Both the position numbers and the translations under genes were made by a program. A stretch of 64,000 nucleotides of DNA from Darksidea phi (Eukaryota; Ascomycota; Dothideomycetes; Pleosporales; Lentitheciaceae), in assembly GCA_030770425.1 (NCBI GenBank), contig JASJFT010000026.1, forward strand, positions 269,502 to 333,501, given 5' to 3'. Every line of letters starts with the position of its first letter. The first letter of the stretch is position 1. Below are positions 22,761 to 34,343 of the stretch, piece by piece. Below the pieces are notes generated by a model. It was not told the DNA's origin, searched no databases, and saw nothing but the letters and a program-made list of their open reading frames with translations.

Positions 22761-25510
22761 GTTGAAGACAACTCAATATGTGACTAGAAGAGTAGGAATG
22801 AGTAAGGAGATAAGAAAGACCGAACAGAAGTGAATGTTTGCTCTGATGGATAAACGCTCACGGGGAGACGATCCTAATTATACCTCCTGCAGCCTCCAAC
22901 TGCAGAACGGGCATAGCGAGATGCTGTATGCGTAGCTTAGCTCAAACTCCGGAACGACAGCTGCAATGTCCAGCATGCCGGTCTACCCCTGGTCTAGAGC
23001 TCGTGGCGACCGGATCCATGACTGTGGCATCTGGAATAACTCAGCCAAGGACACTTCTAGGAATAGCACTTGGGGTGAAAGAGGAAGCGAGAGCGAAGGG
23101 GTACCTGACAGGAATCGGATGGTCGGACTGCATTGGACGAATGAGAAAGGTGTAGAGATCGGAAGAGAAGCAAGAATGGTTCGGGTCCCCAAGCGTTAAA
23201 TTAGTCTAGTTGGTCAAGCAGGGGTCCAGCTGAGCTGAGAGTCAATAAATGCGCTTATCACGAGCTTCAACATAGGCTTAGAGGATAATGCACGGTTGGG
23301 GCTGACAGAAACTATTGGCCTGAGTGGGTAGCCGAGGCGGCGCCGATGCGGAACGAACCATAGCAAATACTCGGAATGACTTGCGTCAACGAGCTGCTGG
23401 CAGTTGTTATCTATGGTTGTACCAGTACTCAGATATGATGCACAGACTCTCTACTGCTCATTGCAGAGGCGGACGCAATGCAATAACATCTAGAACCCCC
23501 GGGATTCTGGATTTGATCCTGCAAGCTCACCATATTTTCGGTTGCGAGCTGCGCCCAGGTGAAGTGGAGGATGTAAGAGCATCGGAAGCCGTGAGCTGGT
23601 ATGGCTGTGGCTGAACTGTTGGTCCACTGAGCCGCGGCGTAGGAACAATGCTTGCTTGTTCCGAGGCTGGGACTCGAGGTGGCGGTCTTCTCCAATGTTT
23701 GACTGCACAATTCAATAGTGCGTAAGGTCAGACGCTTATGTGGTGTTGTGGGGAAGCGGCGACTTTGGAGAGAATTGGTGGAGAGGGATGAAAGTTAAAC
23801 GCCAGGAGTTGCAGAACACGAGAGACTAATCTCGATCCGGCATGGTCCCTACCTAATGTGGACGACGCGACCCGTGCTCGCCAAGTGGCACCATGCAGTG
23901 GCACGTATCATCGCCACTCGTGGCTGCTCGGCCTACCGTGTCGCGCTCGTGTTATGCACTTGTGGATCGGACATGTGTTTCCCAAGCCTGCTACTAGACG
24001 CTTAAGGCTTCCACGTCATGATATTGGCCTGTTCAGTCTCGGCAGCGCTGCAGGTAAGCACATGATGGCTCTAAGAAGGCATTGGGCAGAGGACTGGCAG
24101 AGGACTCCTTCCCGCCTGTGGCTTACGCTGTGACAGCGTGGCAGATCTCCGACAAGGTCATAGAGCTGAGCCTCGTTCATGTGCATACAATACGCTTAAC
24201 CCTATACCCACTGAAAGACTTTCAGAAGGCTAACGAGCCAGGTACAGTGCAAAGTATCGACGTCGTTCGCTTCACGCTAGGCGCCCAAGTGCCGAGCTCC
24301 GATGCTCCCGGAGAATTGAACTCGCGAATATTTCCTATGCATACATATGCGGGATGTCAGGTATATGCTTGAATGCTGTTAGCCGTGCTGGCTCCCCACC
24401 AACCTTGTCCGATGTCCGGGTTGAGACCGCGCTAGTGCTCGCTTGGCGTTCGCTTGATCGACATGCGCTAGACAAGCGGGCCGAGCTGACGAGCAGACAA
24501 AGTGTTCAAATATAGATTGCCAGCTACATGTTCCACGACATGCTATCTTTTCGCATGCGCTGAAGCATGCCTGCTCTATCTCGTTGATTTGACGCACTCG
24601 AGAGAAACCCGCTAAGCTGGCAGTTTTCCGTAAAGCGATAAGTTCGACCTTCAATGAAACCTCGCAACGTTTGCATGTTCGCCGAACGTGAAGCAAATGT
24701 TGATCGCTGGTGGCGTGATGGCAGAGGCACAACGATTAACGTTCCGCTATCCTCCCGCGACTAAGCTCGCTAATCCAAACATAGTACAATGCGAGGTAAA
24801 AGCCAGGATCGCCGGGATCAGATCACACAGACATCGGAGATATGCTCGCTTACTTCCAGCCCTAACGATATTGCTGCGGCGTTCACGCATAGCTAGTGCT
24901 CGACGAAGGATTCTGTAGGTCGCCCGCCTTGCAGCTGCAGGCTGTTGTTTCACGCCGGCTATCGTCAGCAGACTATCGTGGCTGCCCGGGGTTGCATTGG
25001 AAGGGGCAGCGAACTACTTCGATGGCCATGGTTGACATCCTCAATGATCGTTATGTAAACATTCTCCATGGTTCGTCCGAAATGACCCCCACCCAATTTG
25101 AGCTCCAGCGCCTGACCCAACGTCCCGGAAAATATTTAACCTTTCGGATATCCACGATAACGATATTCGTTCACCAACCATCCGCGTAAGCCCTTTGCCA
25201 GCAATAGCTCAGGGCGGAGACTTGGCCAAGTTTGAGAAATGCCCTAGAGGTTAGCTGCCGTCAACAATCTTCAGCCTCCGGTTTCTGGCATGGAGCGATG
25301 CTCCTTGCCCCGGTGGCCGGATCGCAAGGAATGCCTCCACCCGACTTTGTTTTTGTGTCGGGATCCAGATAAGTCACAAGCGCGCATCTTACATCACCTT
25401 AAATATGTAGCCTTCGCCCTTGACGCCCCAGTAAACGGTGCCTAATTGCTACGAGCAGTCTTTCGTGTCCTCTCATTTTATCTCATTATCTCGTTCTTTA
25501 GCAATCTCTC
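22761..25510. other. Long intergenic region upstream of laccase
   Basis: About 2.7 kb with no supported gene. The laccase promoter lies at the left end and the promoter of the Thr-rich protein at the right end. Short open frames on both strands lack protein-like composition. No terminal repeats or transposase motif were noticed. Confidence 0.5.
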
Positions 25511-26927
25511 ATGGCTCGCACATCAACACTCACTTCGGCCCTGAGTCTAGTAGCCCTTGGTGCGCGGTCGGCCCTAGCTGATTGTGTCTCCTATGGCATG
25601 GACTTCCAGAATGGCAAGACCTACTTCCAGAACAGTCTCTCGAGTGACAACTTTACCTTTGTCTCACAATTTGAGGGTATGTACATATGATCAGCCTGCA
25701 TTCTTGTTACGTATTCAGACTCTCTAGGTTGCCAGCCAGATACCGCGTACAACATCCTCGTCGACCCCGTTGGCGACCAGTCATTGTGCACCGACACTCA
25801 ATTGACGCCTGACAACACGGATCAGCTGGCCAACTGCCCCGTCATCAAGAGCTCGTTGACGGATGGAAACTGGTCCATCATTATCATCAGCAACAATGGT
25901 GGGGCTGGTGAGCCCATTGCCTATGAGCGTGACTTCACCCTCACTGTTGGTCCTCAGTCTACGTCCACTGTATGTCAAACCCTCCTTTCATGGTTCAGCC
26001 CTAACTTAAGGTAAAGTTCACTCCTACAGTGACGGCTACTGTCGTCTCGACCCCGGTAGTTAATTCGACGACTACGACGACGAGCACACTGTCCACCATC
26101 TTGGCCGCGGTCAGCGTCACTAGCCCTTCAGTCACTGTCACGCCAACCACAACTGTCACGCCTGCACGCGTCACTACGACCTCCACCAAGAATCTTTTCA
26201 CGGTCAAGTTGACATCCTATAGCGTCAAAGTTAATCCAAGCACAAAGACCGCGACCGCAAGCTGCAAGCTCCCCACGAAGCCGACCAAGTTCGACCCTGT
26301 CGCCAGGATCAGACCCACGATTGGTCCGCTCGCCTACCTCTTCAGCGGCAAGGTTCGCCGCGAGGAGCTCGAGCAGGAGAAGGAGCGTTTTGTCGAGGAG
26401 AGGGCGGCTCGCCTCGCGCTTATGGAGCGTGCCCCGGACCCACAGCCTCTTGTTGTCACCGATCCGAACACTGCCGATTGGCCTACGACTACGTCGACCT
26501 CCACTGCACCCGCTACCACGGCCACTCTGACCAGTTTGTTTCCCCCATTCGACTACTTTCAAACGACTGCTGATGACTTGCGTAGCGGAGGCCACAACGA
26601 CGACCACTATCACCCCCTCCCCGGTGACTGTCCTCAAGGGCAAGACGACTGCTGCACGTGTTGTAAGTGATTCCTTGTGTGCATGTACTGCAATTTTACT
26701 GACTGAACTCCACCCTTAGACTATCACTGCTCCCACACCAACCAAAACTGTGACTCGCTACACGATTGCTACGAGCACGATCAGCAAGACTGTCAATGCT
26801 GCGTATGTCTGCCCCTCCGCCAATTTAGTTCTGGCACTAATCCGGTTGCAGTTTTACTCTTACAGTCACGACCACCCCAGAGAGTGTCAAGGCGGCTTGC
26901 ACGTCCGCTGGTGGGATTCTCTATTAG
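25511..26927 (+). CDS. Secreted Thr-rich protein of unknown function
   Basis: Six exons, join(25511..25676, 25728..25969, 26011..26533, 26586..26662, 26720..26802, 26852..26927), give 388 residues. A signal peptide (about 1-23, ending RSALA) is followed by a domain of about 110 residues with four cysteines and a FTFVSQFEGC / ILVDPVGDQSLC pattern. Next comes a Thr/Ser/Val-rich stretch (likely O-glycosylated), a dibasic region with KVRREELEQEKERF at about 245-260, and a second Thr-rich stretch. No GPI signal is seen, as the protein ends GGILY without a hydrophobic tail. Dibasic sites suggest Kex2 processing. It resembles cell-wall or matrix proteins of filamentous fungi; I recognise no named domain. 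The GTTTGT donor of intron 3 is weak, but only it keeps the Thr-rich frame. Confidence 0.8.
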
Positions 26928-29334
26928 ACTCATTAGACTGGGATTACGGAATCTGGACTCAAGCGCATATGAAGCGGCGTTCAGGAGGAAATATTTGGTC
27001 CTGTATCAATGTATTTTGGCGTTTGAATGAGCTTAGACTGTCTAGGCGAACTTGGAGTGTTGTGGGTAGATCTTTCGCCGTGTTGGATAATGATTCGTTT
27101 CTACCTATGATTATTTGTTGCATTGCCTTGAACATGTTGTGAAGATCGGATTGGCCGCAGACGAAGCACTATTTGCGTGGTTTGCAGCGCCATGACCCCC
27201 TTTTTTCCGTTGCGACCCACGTGCAGTATCCAACGTATGGGACAACCACGGTGGCTCCTCGTGTCTCAACAACCTGCATGTGCGCACTCTAACTCTTATT
27301 TCCCATTAGCTAGCGCAACACTCCCACACCCTAACAGCGTATCCCAACTGCTCCACAAACATCACTCTCATCCACGGAGTGCACCCTATTGCAAATTGCG
27401 GAGCACGACATTGGATCGCCACCTATTTGCGTCTGCCGGTAAGCCGGAATATTTTGTACTGCCGGACAGCGATCATATAGGAAAACCCCTGGCTCATAAT
27501 ATATAGGTTACCTGGCCGTCGGTACCGGCACGGTTGGTGATGATGCATGTCAGCATCGCATAGACAGGGTAGCGCATTACGCGTGCAAGGCAGGCAAGCA
27601 ACAGGGGAATATGCGCTCGACTTTTCAACGGTTGTTCCTGCGTCTGCGGGCGTCGAGATGCCGGCATGAGATCGAAGCTTGATGTGACCTCTGCAAGGCT
27701 TTGTTGAGAGTTGAGATACGCGGAAGGAGGTTGAGTGTCGGACTGTAGCCAGCCTGCTGGAACGCTGGCTTGCTGTGGTCCTACAATATATTGATACGCG
27801 TTTTTGCTTTTTGGATAGCTGGTGTTGGGCGAGATTGTTGAGATACTATATGCGCTGGTCGGGATGAGGCAGTGAGCGAAAATGCAGCATGCTGGGGTGC
27901 CAGCCTCAGGTCAAGTATGATTATTCTAGGTGCAATGGGCATGAGCGCTCAGCAATAAGAAATGTGTTAATGCGGGGAGGTAAGATTACATCTTCATTAT
28001 CGTGATGTCATCTTTTGAGGCGACATGTAAGTGGACCGGGCAGCAGGGAACATATTTTGCTGCGCTACATTCTCACGAGCATTTGTGTGGTGCTATCAGC
28101 TTCTAGAAGACATAACACGAGCAAGTCACCACTGTATCTAAGCCTCGCATATCACTGGGCTTTGAGAAGAAACTTGTGGTCTAGAGTACGAAGAGGCAGC
28201 TAGCATTACGCCCTTGCGATATAACTCCACCCAGCCGGAGTATAAGTTGAACGCGCATTAAAATAGTAGTACGATGAAAGAAACCTTCTAGCTTTCTCGT
28301 CCCCTTCATTTTCCCCAGTGCCTTCCACGTCTGCTTCGCCCTATACCAGCATGATCACGCTCAGAATTCAACCCGCCTTCCACCTTCCACATCCACAAAG
28401 ACCCAGCCCTCACTAACTACCTCCCCTACTTACATGTCGTCAGCTCATCGGCACCATCAACACGGCGTCGCAAACAGCCACCAACGAGCTACCTGACACA
28501 CTTGACCTAGCCCTCAATCTAGACTTTCGCACTGTACCCAAGCTTCAGCAAGCTTTCGGTACAGTGCTTGACCTGTTAGTGTATTGTTTAAAGAAAAAGT
28601 ACTTTTTAATACCGTACCGTTTAATGAGAGTTCGGAAGATGTGGAGTGGTGGTCTAGTTGGAGAAATGGATGCGCTAAGGGGCGATTGGTGAGGGGATTT
28701 AGACGGGGAATAACGCCATTGACTGGGAGTAAAGTCGAGCGTTTTCCCGGTCACAAGACAATAAGCGGAAGGTCACATGTGAGTCGGGACGAATGGCGAG
28801 AGCAGTAGAATTGTTGAAGGAGAGCACACAAACAATCACCTCGATTAAACTCATCAGCTAAAGGGGGGAATCTCATACTCATAATGACGAAAGCGAAAAA
28901 CGACCCCCCGAGGAACAACCCCCCCGAGCCACGACCCAATCCCGGCCAAACCCTTCCACCCTATCGACATGAAGCTGAATGTCTTTGCTCATCACATGTT
29001 ATACCGACCTTCCATCCAACCATCCTTCAAACGAAAAGAGTCCCCAAACGCCACATGAAATGCCTAACAACATACAACGCGCGTGGCAGTGTGGCGCGAT
29101 CCTGGAAGTATGCAGGGTGCAATGGAGAGCGGGGAGCCGACTCCCGAAGGAAAAGATGCAGGGCATAGTGCCATGGGAATTGGTGGCGTCGAACACGGCA
29201 ATTCAGCGCGCGGCGTACGGATACGCGACAAATGCTCCGAAAAACGCCACACAACAGGGCAGCGCGGAGCTGATGCTGTGAGACCATGACCGCGTGTGGT
29301 GGTATGCATATGCATGTCGGAACGTGCAAAGACC
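26928..29334. other. Intergenic region downstream of Alp14/Stu2
   Basis: About 2.4 kb. The only protein-like stretch is at 28441-28560 (see the separate entry). The rest has no supported gene. Confidence 0.5.
28351..28692 (+). pseudogene. Possible gene fragment, family unknown
   Basis: A stretch opening at about 28441, after a CAG acceptor-like site, reads QLIGTINTASQTATNELPD followed by TLDLALNLDFRTVPKLQQAF. This is helical and balanced in composition, unlike its surroundings. It then runs into Lys/Arg-rich sequence and a stop at 28690. An ATG at 28351 could begin a preceding exon, but no clean joining intron was found. It may be the relic of a larger gene. Confidence 0.25.
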
Positions 29335-32106
29335 CTACTGCTGGGTTCGTCCGATGCCCTGCTTAGCCTGCGCGACATGTTAGTTCTGCTTACGATTATT
29401 ATCGTGAGTGCGACGCAGCACTTACTTTCATCATCTCGATCCTTTGCTTCAGGTTCTGTGTAACCTCAGCAGCGCGCTTCCAACTCTCTGCGCCAGCCGC
29501 AGTCTGTCCTCCAATACGATTCGTTCCGGTCTCCGCAGGGCTGATGCGCCCTCCGCCTCGTGACGACAACGACGACTTTGTGGACCCTGCATCTGCGCGA
29601 AGAGGACTCAGCTTTCCACTCAATGTGCTGCCGGGGCGGGAGAGGGAACCATCAAAGTTCTCCTTACCTTCGCCGCCCGGGCTTATAGGCCCATTTGCAA
29701 AACGATCTTTCCTGTTGTATAAACCCTGGCTACCGTATCCTGAGTCCCCGAAGCGGCTGACACCATTGTTATCGGTGTATATCTGGTCGCCGAGGTCTGT
29801 AGGTGGAGGGGATGTAGCGCGTACTTGGCGACTAAGCTCGCGTTTTAGACGGTCAACTTCTCTTCTCTGATTCTGTACAGTTTGCTCCGCGGCCTCGTAA
29901 TCGGAGCGTGCGCGCACGAGCTGCGTTTCTTTTGCTTTGATGGAAAGTACGTCCCTCGTATGGTCTTCGATGAGTTGAGCATTTTGGTTTTGCAGTTCGT
30001 GAACCTGCGAAGTGAGTTTTGTCCGCTCGCCGCGCATCTCTTCGTTAGATCGTCGCAGCCTTTCGACCTCTGCTCGGAGCTCATCGAGTTCAGCTCTCTC
30101 TACCAAGTTGAGCCCAGTCGGAGCTTGCAACGCGGGTGCTGCAGCTGGGGGTTCTGCTTGCGGTTTCCCAAGGGGGCGTCCCGCGAGACCTCGCCCAGGA
30201 CCTAAGCCAAGTCTAGGTTGCGGCGGGGGTGGTGCAGTCTCTTCTGGAGGTGGCGAAACGACAGGTCGTCGAGGAGACGCAGTGCCTGTAAGTCCTGCAC
30301 CGGGTTTCTTCAGACCGCCTAACCGTGATGGCGCGGCAAGGCCAGATTTGGGTGCAGCAAGCTTCGATGCACTGGGCCGAGACGTCGGCTTGGGCGCCAA
30401 AGGTGCGGTCGGTTCCTCCACAGGAGGCGGAGCTGCGGCTACGGGTGCAGCTTTCTTCGGTGCTGGTCGCTTTCCAAGCATAGGTTTCTTGCCCGCCGGG
30501 GGCGCTGCAGCCTTTGGAGGGGGTGCCGCTTTCGGTTTAAACTTCGCCTTTACTTCTGCAGCATCGTGAAATTCTTTAATCTTGGCTTTTCTAATATCGT
30601 CAAGACCATCAAGGTGCACGTTCATGTTGCGATCGCCCATGATCTTCCACAGTGTGCCCAGGACTTCCGCACCAGCCGACCGTTGTACCTCTTGAGACTC
30701 CGTTAGCAGTTTTGTTGCCACCTCGGCTATCGATTTAACCTCTGCAGGTGCCGGAGCGTCTCTGGTTGTCTTCAAACATCGAATGAGAAAGCGGGTCGAT
30801 TCTAGCTTAACCTGAGGATTTTTGTGCTTTAGAAACTCTAAAATCTCCTCTAAACAATCTTGCAGGCTGGTGGACGCGAAAACGGCGTCTAATGCGGCAC
30901 CAATGGCATCGGCGACTGCTTGTTTCTTCTCCTTCAAGCGCTCCATCATGGGGTTCATAATGGTGGAACGGTATTTGGCAAAACCCTTCTTCAAGCCCTT
31001 AGCCAGAAGCTCGACACAATTGGCGGCTGTTGACACAACGGCGATGTTTGCATCCTTCATGCTTTTGGCAAAGCCCCGAACAAGTTCGTCAAATTGTCCA
31101 TCGGCGATTTTTGGAACATTGAGCACCTTGTGGGTTTCGTCCAATACCTCTTTCCGGTCTTTCCACTTGGACGAAGCCAGCCGCTCGCTGAAGTCTTTCG
31201 GAACCTTGGATATCACATCAACAGCCTCGTACTCAGGCTCAAGATCGATCGCTGCCTCTTCTTCCTCTTCGTACTCTTCCTCTCCACCTGGAGCAGCTGC
31301 CGCTGCTTCCTTGGCGGCCTGTTGTGAGCGCAGTAACCGCTCCTGCTTTGGTGGAGGCTCGTCCTTCACTTTTTCAAACAGCTTATCCAAGTCTTGTTGC
31401 TGTACAGGCTTCAGATCGCCCCAGAATAGGGGTTTCATCGCTTCTTTTAGCCATCGGTAGAATTCAACCGTCAGTTCCTGCGCCTTTGCACGGACGTTCT
31501 TGTCTGCGTGGCCGTATACTTTCGGCAGCGCTTTGAGAACGGGCTTCGGCTCAATCGTCTTGCAGCCGTAGGCGTGGTATATCTGTGCCAGAGCATCCAG
31601 CGTTGCGGCGATGACTTTTGGCTGTTTGTGTGAGAGAATAGGCAGGAGCTCTTCGATTACGGGGTCTGGCTTGTCGATCTCGACGTACAGCATCAATGCC
31701 TCGAGCGCATGCTGCTTCGCGGCGGGTCTCGTCGATGGCAGACCCTTCTCGGCAATGGTAGCGATGGTGTGGTTGCGTGTCCTGAGCCATGCTATCAGCA
31801 ATCCACCACCCAAACCACCCCGCAGCCAAGGTCTTACCGTGTGCAACCGGAAGCGCCAGCAATCTGAAGGAAGGAACATAGTGCTTTCAAGCCCTCCTGT
31901 TGTGCGGCGACGTTGGAGTCGCCTACTACGCCTTTCCATATACCCGAATCTTGTATGAACTGTCGAACGACAGGATCTGATTCGCTGGCGGCAAGATCGA
32001 ACTCTTTCGCGGCGGCTTCATATCCTTCCTTCCGTACTTTCCAGTTCTTGTGTATAAAGCGATCAGGCAGTGGGAGCGCGCTGAAGTCTTCCTCGGCGTC
32101 GGCCAT
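29335..32106 (-). CDS. alp14: XMAP215/Dis1/Stu2-family microtubule polymerase
   Basis: Three exons, complement(join(29335..29367, 29426..31781, 31838..32106)), give 885 residues, typical of the two-TOG fungal form. Order: TOG1 (about 1-235, with LPLPDRFIHKNWKVRKEGYE and HKQPKVIAATLDALAQIYH); an acidic linker (EEEYEEEEEAAID); TOG2 (about 270-500, with ERLASSKWKDRKEVLDETH and FLKHKNPQVKLESTRFLIR); a Lys/Pro/Ala-rich basic linker that binds the microtubule lattice; and a coiled coil for dimerisation (about 655-760, from LVERAELDELRAEVERL). The 11-residue last exon restores the terminal helix LKQRIEMMKAKQGIG; without it the protein would end in unrelated residues. It catalyses tubulin addition at plus ends and acts at spindle poles and kinetochores. 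It is divergent from the NudF gene. Confidence 0.95.
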
Positions 32107-32851
32107 GGCGAAGAGCGGGTTGGTATAGTGGGGTGTTTGAGGAGGAGAAAACTCTACAGCGAGTCAGTCGCATCGTCGCAACTAAATAGCTGCCCAAATT
32201 TGCAGTTGAAGCATTCTATAGTGATAGCTGGGGCTAGGGAAGAGCGAAGCTATGAGATGTGTAGGCGCGAATCGCGCAGGCACGCCTTGTGCTGGCCAAC
32301 GCAGGGGGGCAGGAGCAGGAGCAGGCGTGAATGGGACTTACGATGAGGTTGGACTTCTGCGATGCTTCGATAATGTGCTTGTCCACGTCGTGTGTTGCCT
32401 AGGTCGCGTCCAGACAAAATGGCTGTTCGCGATGATGAGGTTGCGGGTGCGGGTGCATGTGCATGTGCATGTGGCGGCGCAAAAGTTCGTTGTCCCTTGG
32501 TCTGTTGGGCCTGCGGTCGCCCAGGTTACCGCACGCGCCGATGTCATCGCTCGCAGTGGGACAGTGAACCCATGCCAGTCCCCCCCTCCCCCATAGACAT
32601 TCTCCCTTGCGCACCCCACACATGAGACACGTTGCCGTGTTTGCTTCACGCTGTCCATTGTCGCACCTCTCGTTCCTCACCACAAACCACTGAGGTGTTG
32701 CCTCGCTCCCCGCTCCGCTAGCTGCTCACCGCAAATTTCCTGCCAAGGCCTCCACAACCCCCAACATTGCGCAAACCTCCCTTTGCCAGCATCACTCCTA
32801 CAGTCTATGGTCGCCATTAGCGGCGATTGCGCATGAGCACGCATTCGCGCC
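32107..32851. promoter_or_regulatory. Shared divergent promoter region, Alp14/Stu2 and NudF
   Basis: 745 bases separate the start codons of two divergent microtubule genes, and no supported gene lies between them. It contains a GCAGGAGCAGGAGCAGG tract at about 32309-32325 and a GTGCATGTGCATGTGCATGTG tract near 32453. Core promoter elements were not identified with confidence. Confidence 0.5.
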
Positions 32852-34343
32852 ATGAGCACGATTCTGACAGACAGGCAAGCGGAAGAGCTGTGAGTGCGCC
32901 AGGGCAAGGATCTAGCATCACGACACTGACAGGATGCGGGCAGGCATAAAGCGATCATAGCATATCTAGGCGTGATAAACGCGCCGAAAACTGCAGCTGC
33001 CTTCCGCGAAGAAGTAAGCGTTTCCGCCAGCTTCGACGACGCCACACGGAAGAAGTATGAGGGGCTGTTGGAGAAGAAGTGGACCAGCGTAGTGCGGTTA
33101 CAGAAGAAGGTACCAAACACCACTGCGAGCTATCATGGCGTGTTGCTCATAGATGCAGGTGCTGGACCTAGAACAACGCAATTCAAGCCTTCAGAGCGAG
33201 CTCGACTCTACAACCCCCACCTCCCTCCTCCGTAAAAACCAAGACCCTACTAGCTGGCTACCTCGAGCGCCCGCCCGACATACATTGCAATCCCACCGCT
33301 CCCCCATAACATGCGTCGCGTTCCACCCTATATTCTCCTCACTCGCCTCCGGCTCTGAAGATACGACCATCAAAATTTGGGACTGGGAGCTGGGCGAGCT
33401 AGAGCGAACGGTGAAGGGGCACACTAAAGGTGTGCTTGATGTTGACTTTGGTGGGCCTAGAGGGGGCACCCTCCTCGCGTCTTGTTCGAGCGACCTGACG
33501 ATCAAACTCTGGGACCCCTCCGACGAGTACAAGAATATTCGGACCCTTCCCGGTCATGATCACTCCGTCTCTGCAATACGCTTCATTCCTAGCGGTGCTG
33601 CTGGCGCTCCCTCGTCCGGCAACCTCCTCGTTTCAGCATCGCGCGACAAAACGCTGCGGATATGGGACGTTACCACAGGATACTGTGTCAAAACTATACA
33701 AGGCCATGCAGATTGGGTGCGCGATGTTGCCCCGAGCTTCGACGGGCGATGGTTGGTGTCTGCAGGAAATGACCAGACCGCTCGATTATGGGACGCAAGT
33801 TCTGGCGAGGCTAAATGCACGTTTCTAGGCCACGAACACACTATAGAATGCGTCGTGATAGCGCCTCCGGTAGCGTATGCCAACCTTGCCTCCCTAGCAG
33901 GCTTCAAGAAGCCGCCAGCGCTGAGTAGCTCTGCCGAGTTTATAGCAACCGGATCGCGAGACAAGACAATCAAGATTTGGGACGGCCGGGGAACGTTGAT
34001 CAAGACGCTTGTGGGTCATGACAACTGGGTCCGTGGTCTAGTCTTCCATCCCGGCGGTAAATATCTTCTCTCGGCAAGTGACGACTACACGATCCGATGC
34101 TGGGATCTGACCCAAGAGGGTCGATGTGTGAAGGTCGTGTCTGACGCGCATTCACATTTCGTAAGCTGCATCCGATGGGCACCGAACGTCTCCAAAGACG
34201 TACCGGTGAATGGCGACGCAGCAAATAGCACAGCGCTCAACGGGACGACAAAAAAGAAAGAAGAGGACGCCGCAAAGGCCGGCATAAGATGCGTCATCGC
34301 AACTGGCAGTGTGGATTTGAACGTTCGGATTTTTGCTTCATGA
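32852..34343 (+). CDS. nudF: LIS1/NudF/Pac1 dynein regulator
   Basis: Three exons, join(32852..32889, 32944..33109, 33159..34343), give 462 residues, normal for fungal LIS1. A LisH dimerisation motif ([16 protein letters not shown], about 8-38) is followed by a short coiled coil ([16 protein letters not shown], about 50-85) and seven WD40 repeats forming a beta propeller. Repeat marks include [12 protein letters not shown] / [59 protein letters not shown] and a final SVDLNVRIF. An Asn/Lys-rich insert (about 405-440) lies between the last two blades, as in other fungal homologues. It binds the dynein motor domain and, with NudE, controls nuclear migration and dynein targeting to plus ends. An upstream in-phase ATG is not needed: [13 protein letters not shown] is the family start. 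Confidence 0.96.

Noticed and set aside
30012..30569. 185-codon plus-strand open frame inside the Alp14/Stu2 gene
   Set aside because: Antisense shadow of the Lys/Pro/Ala-rich linker; its Gly/Ala-rich reading follows from that composition.
30822..31460. 212-codon plus-strand open frame inside Alp14/Stu2
   Set aside because: Antisense shadow of TOG-domain codons; Ser/Phe-rich with no family features.
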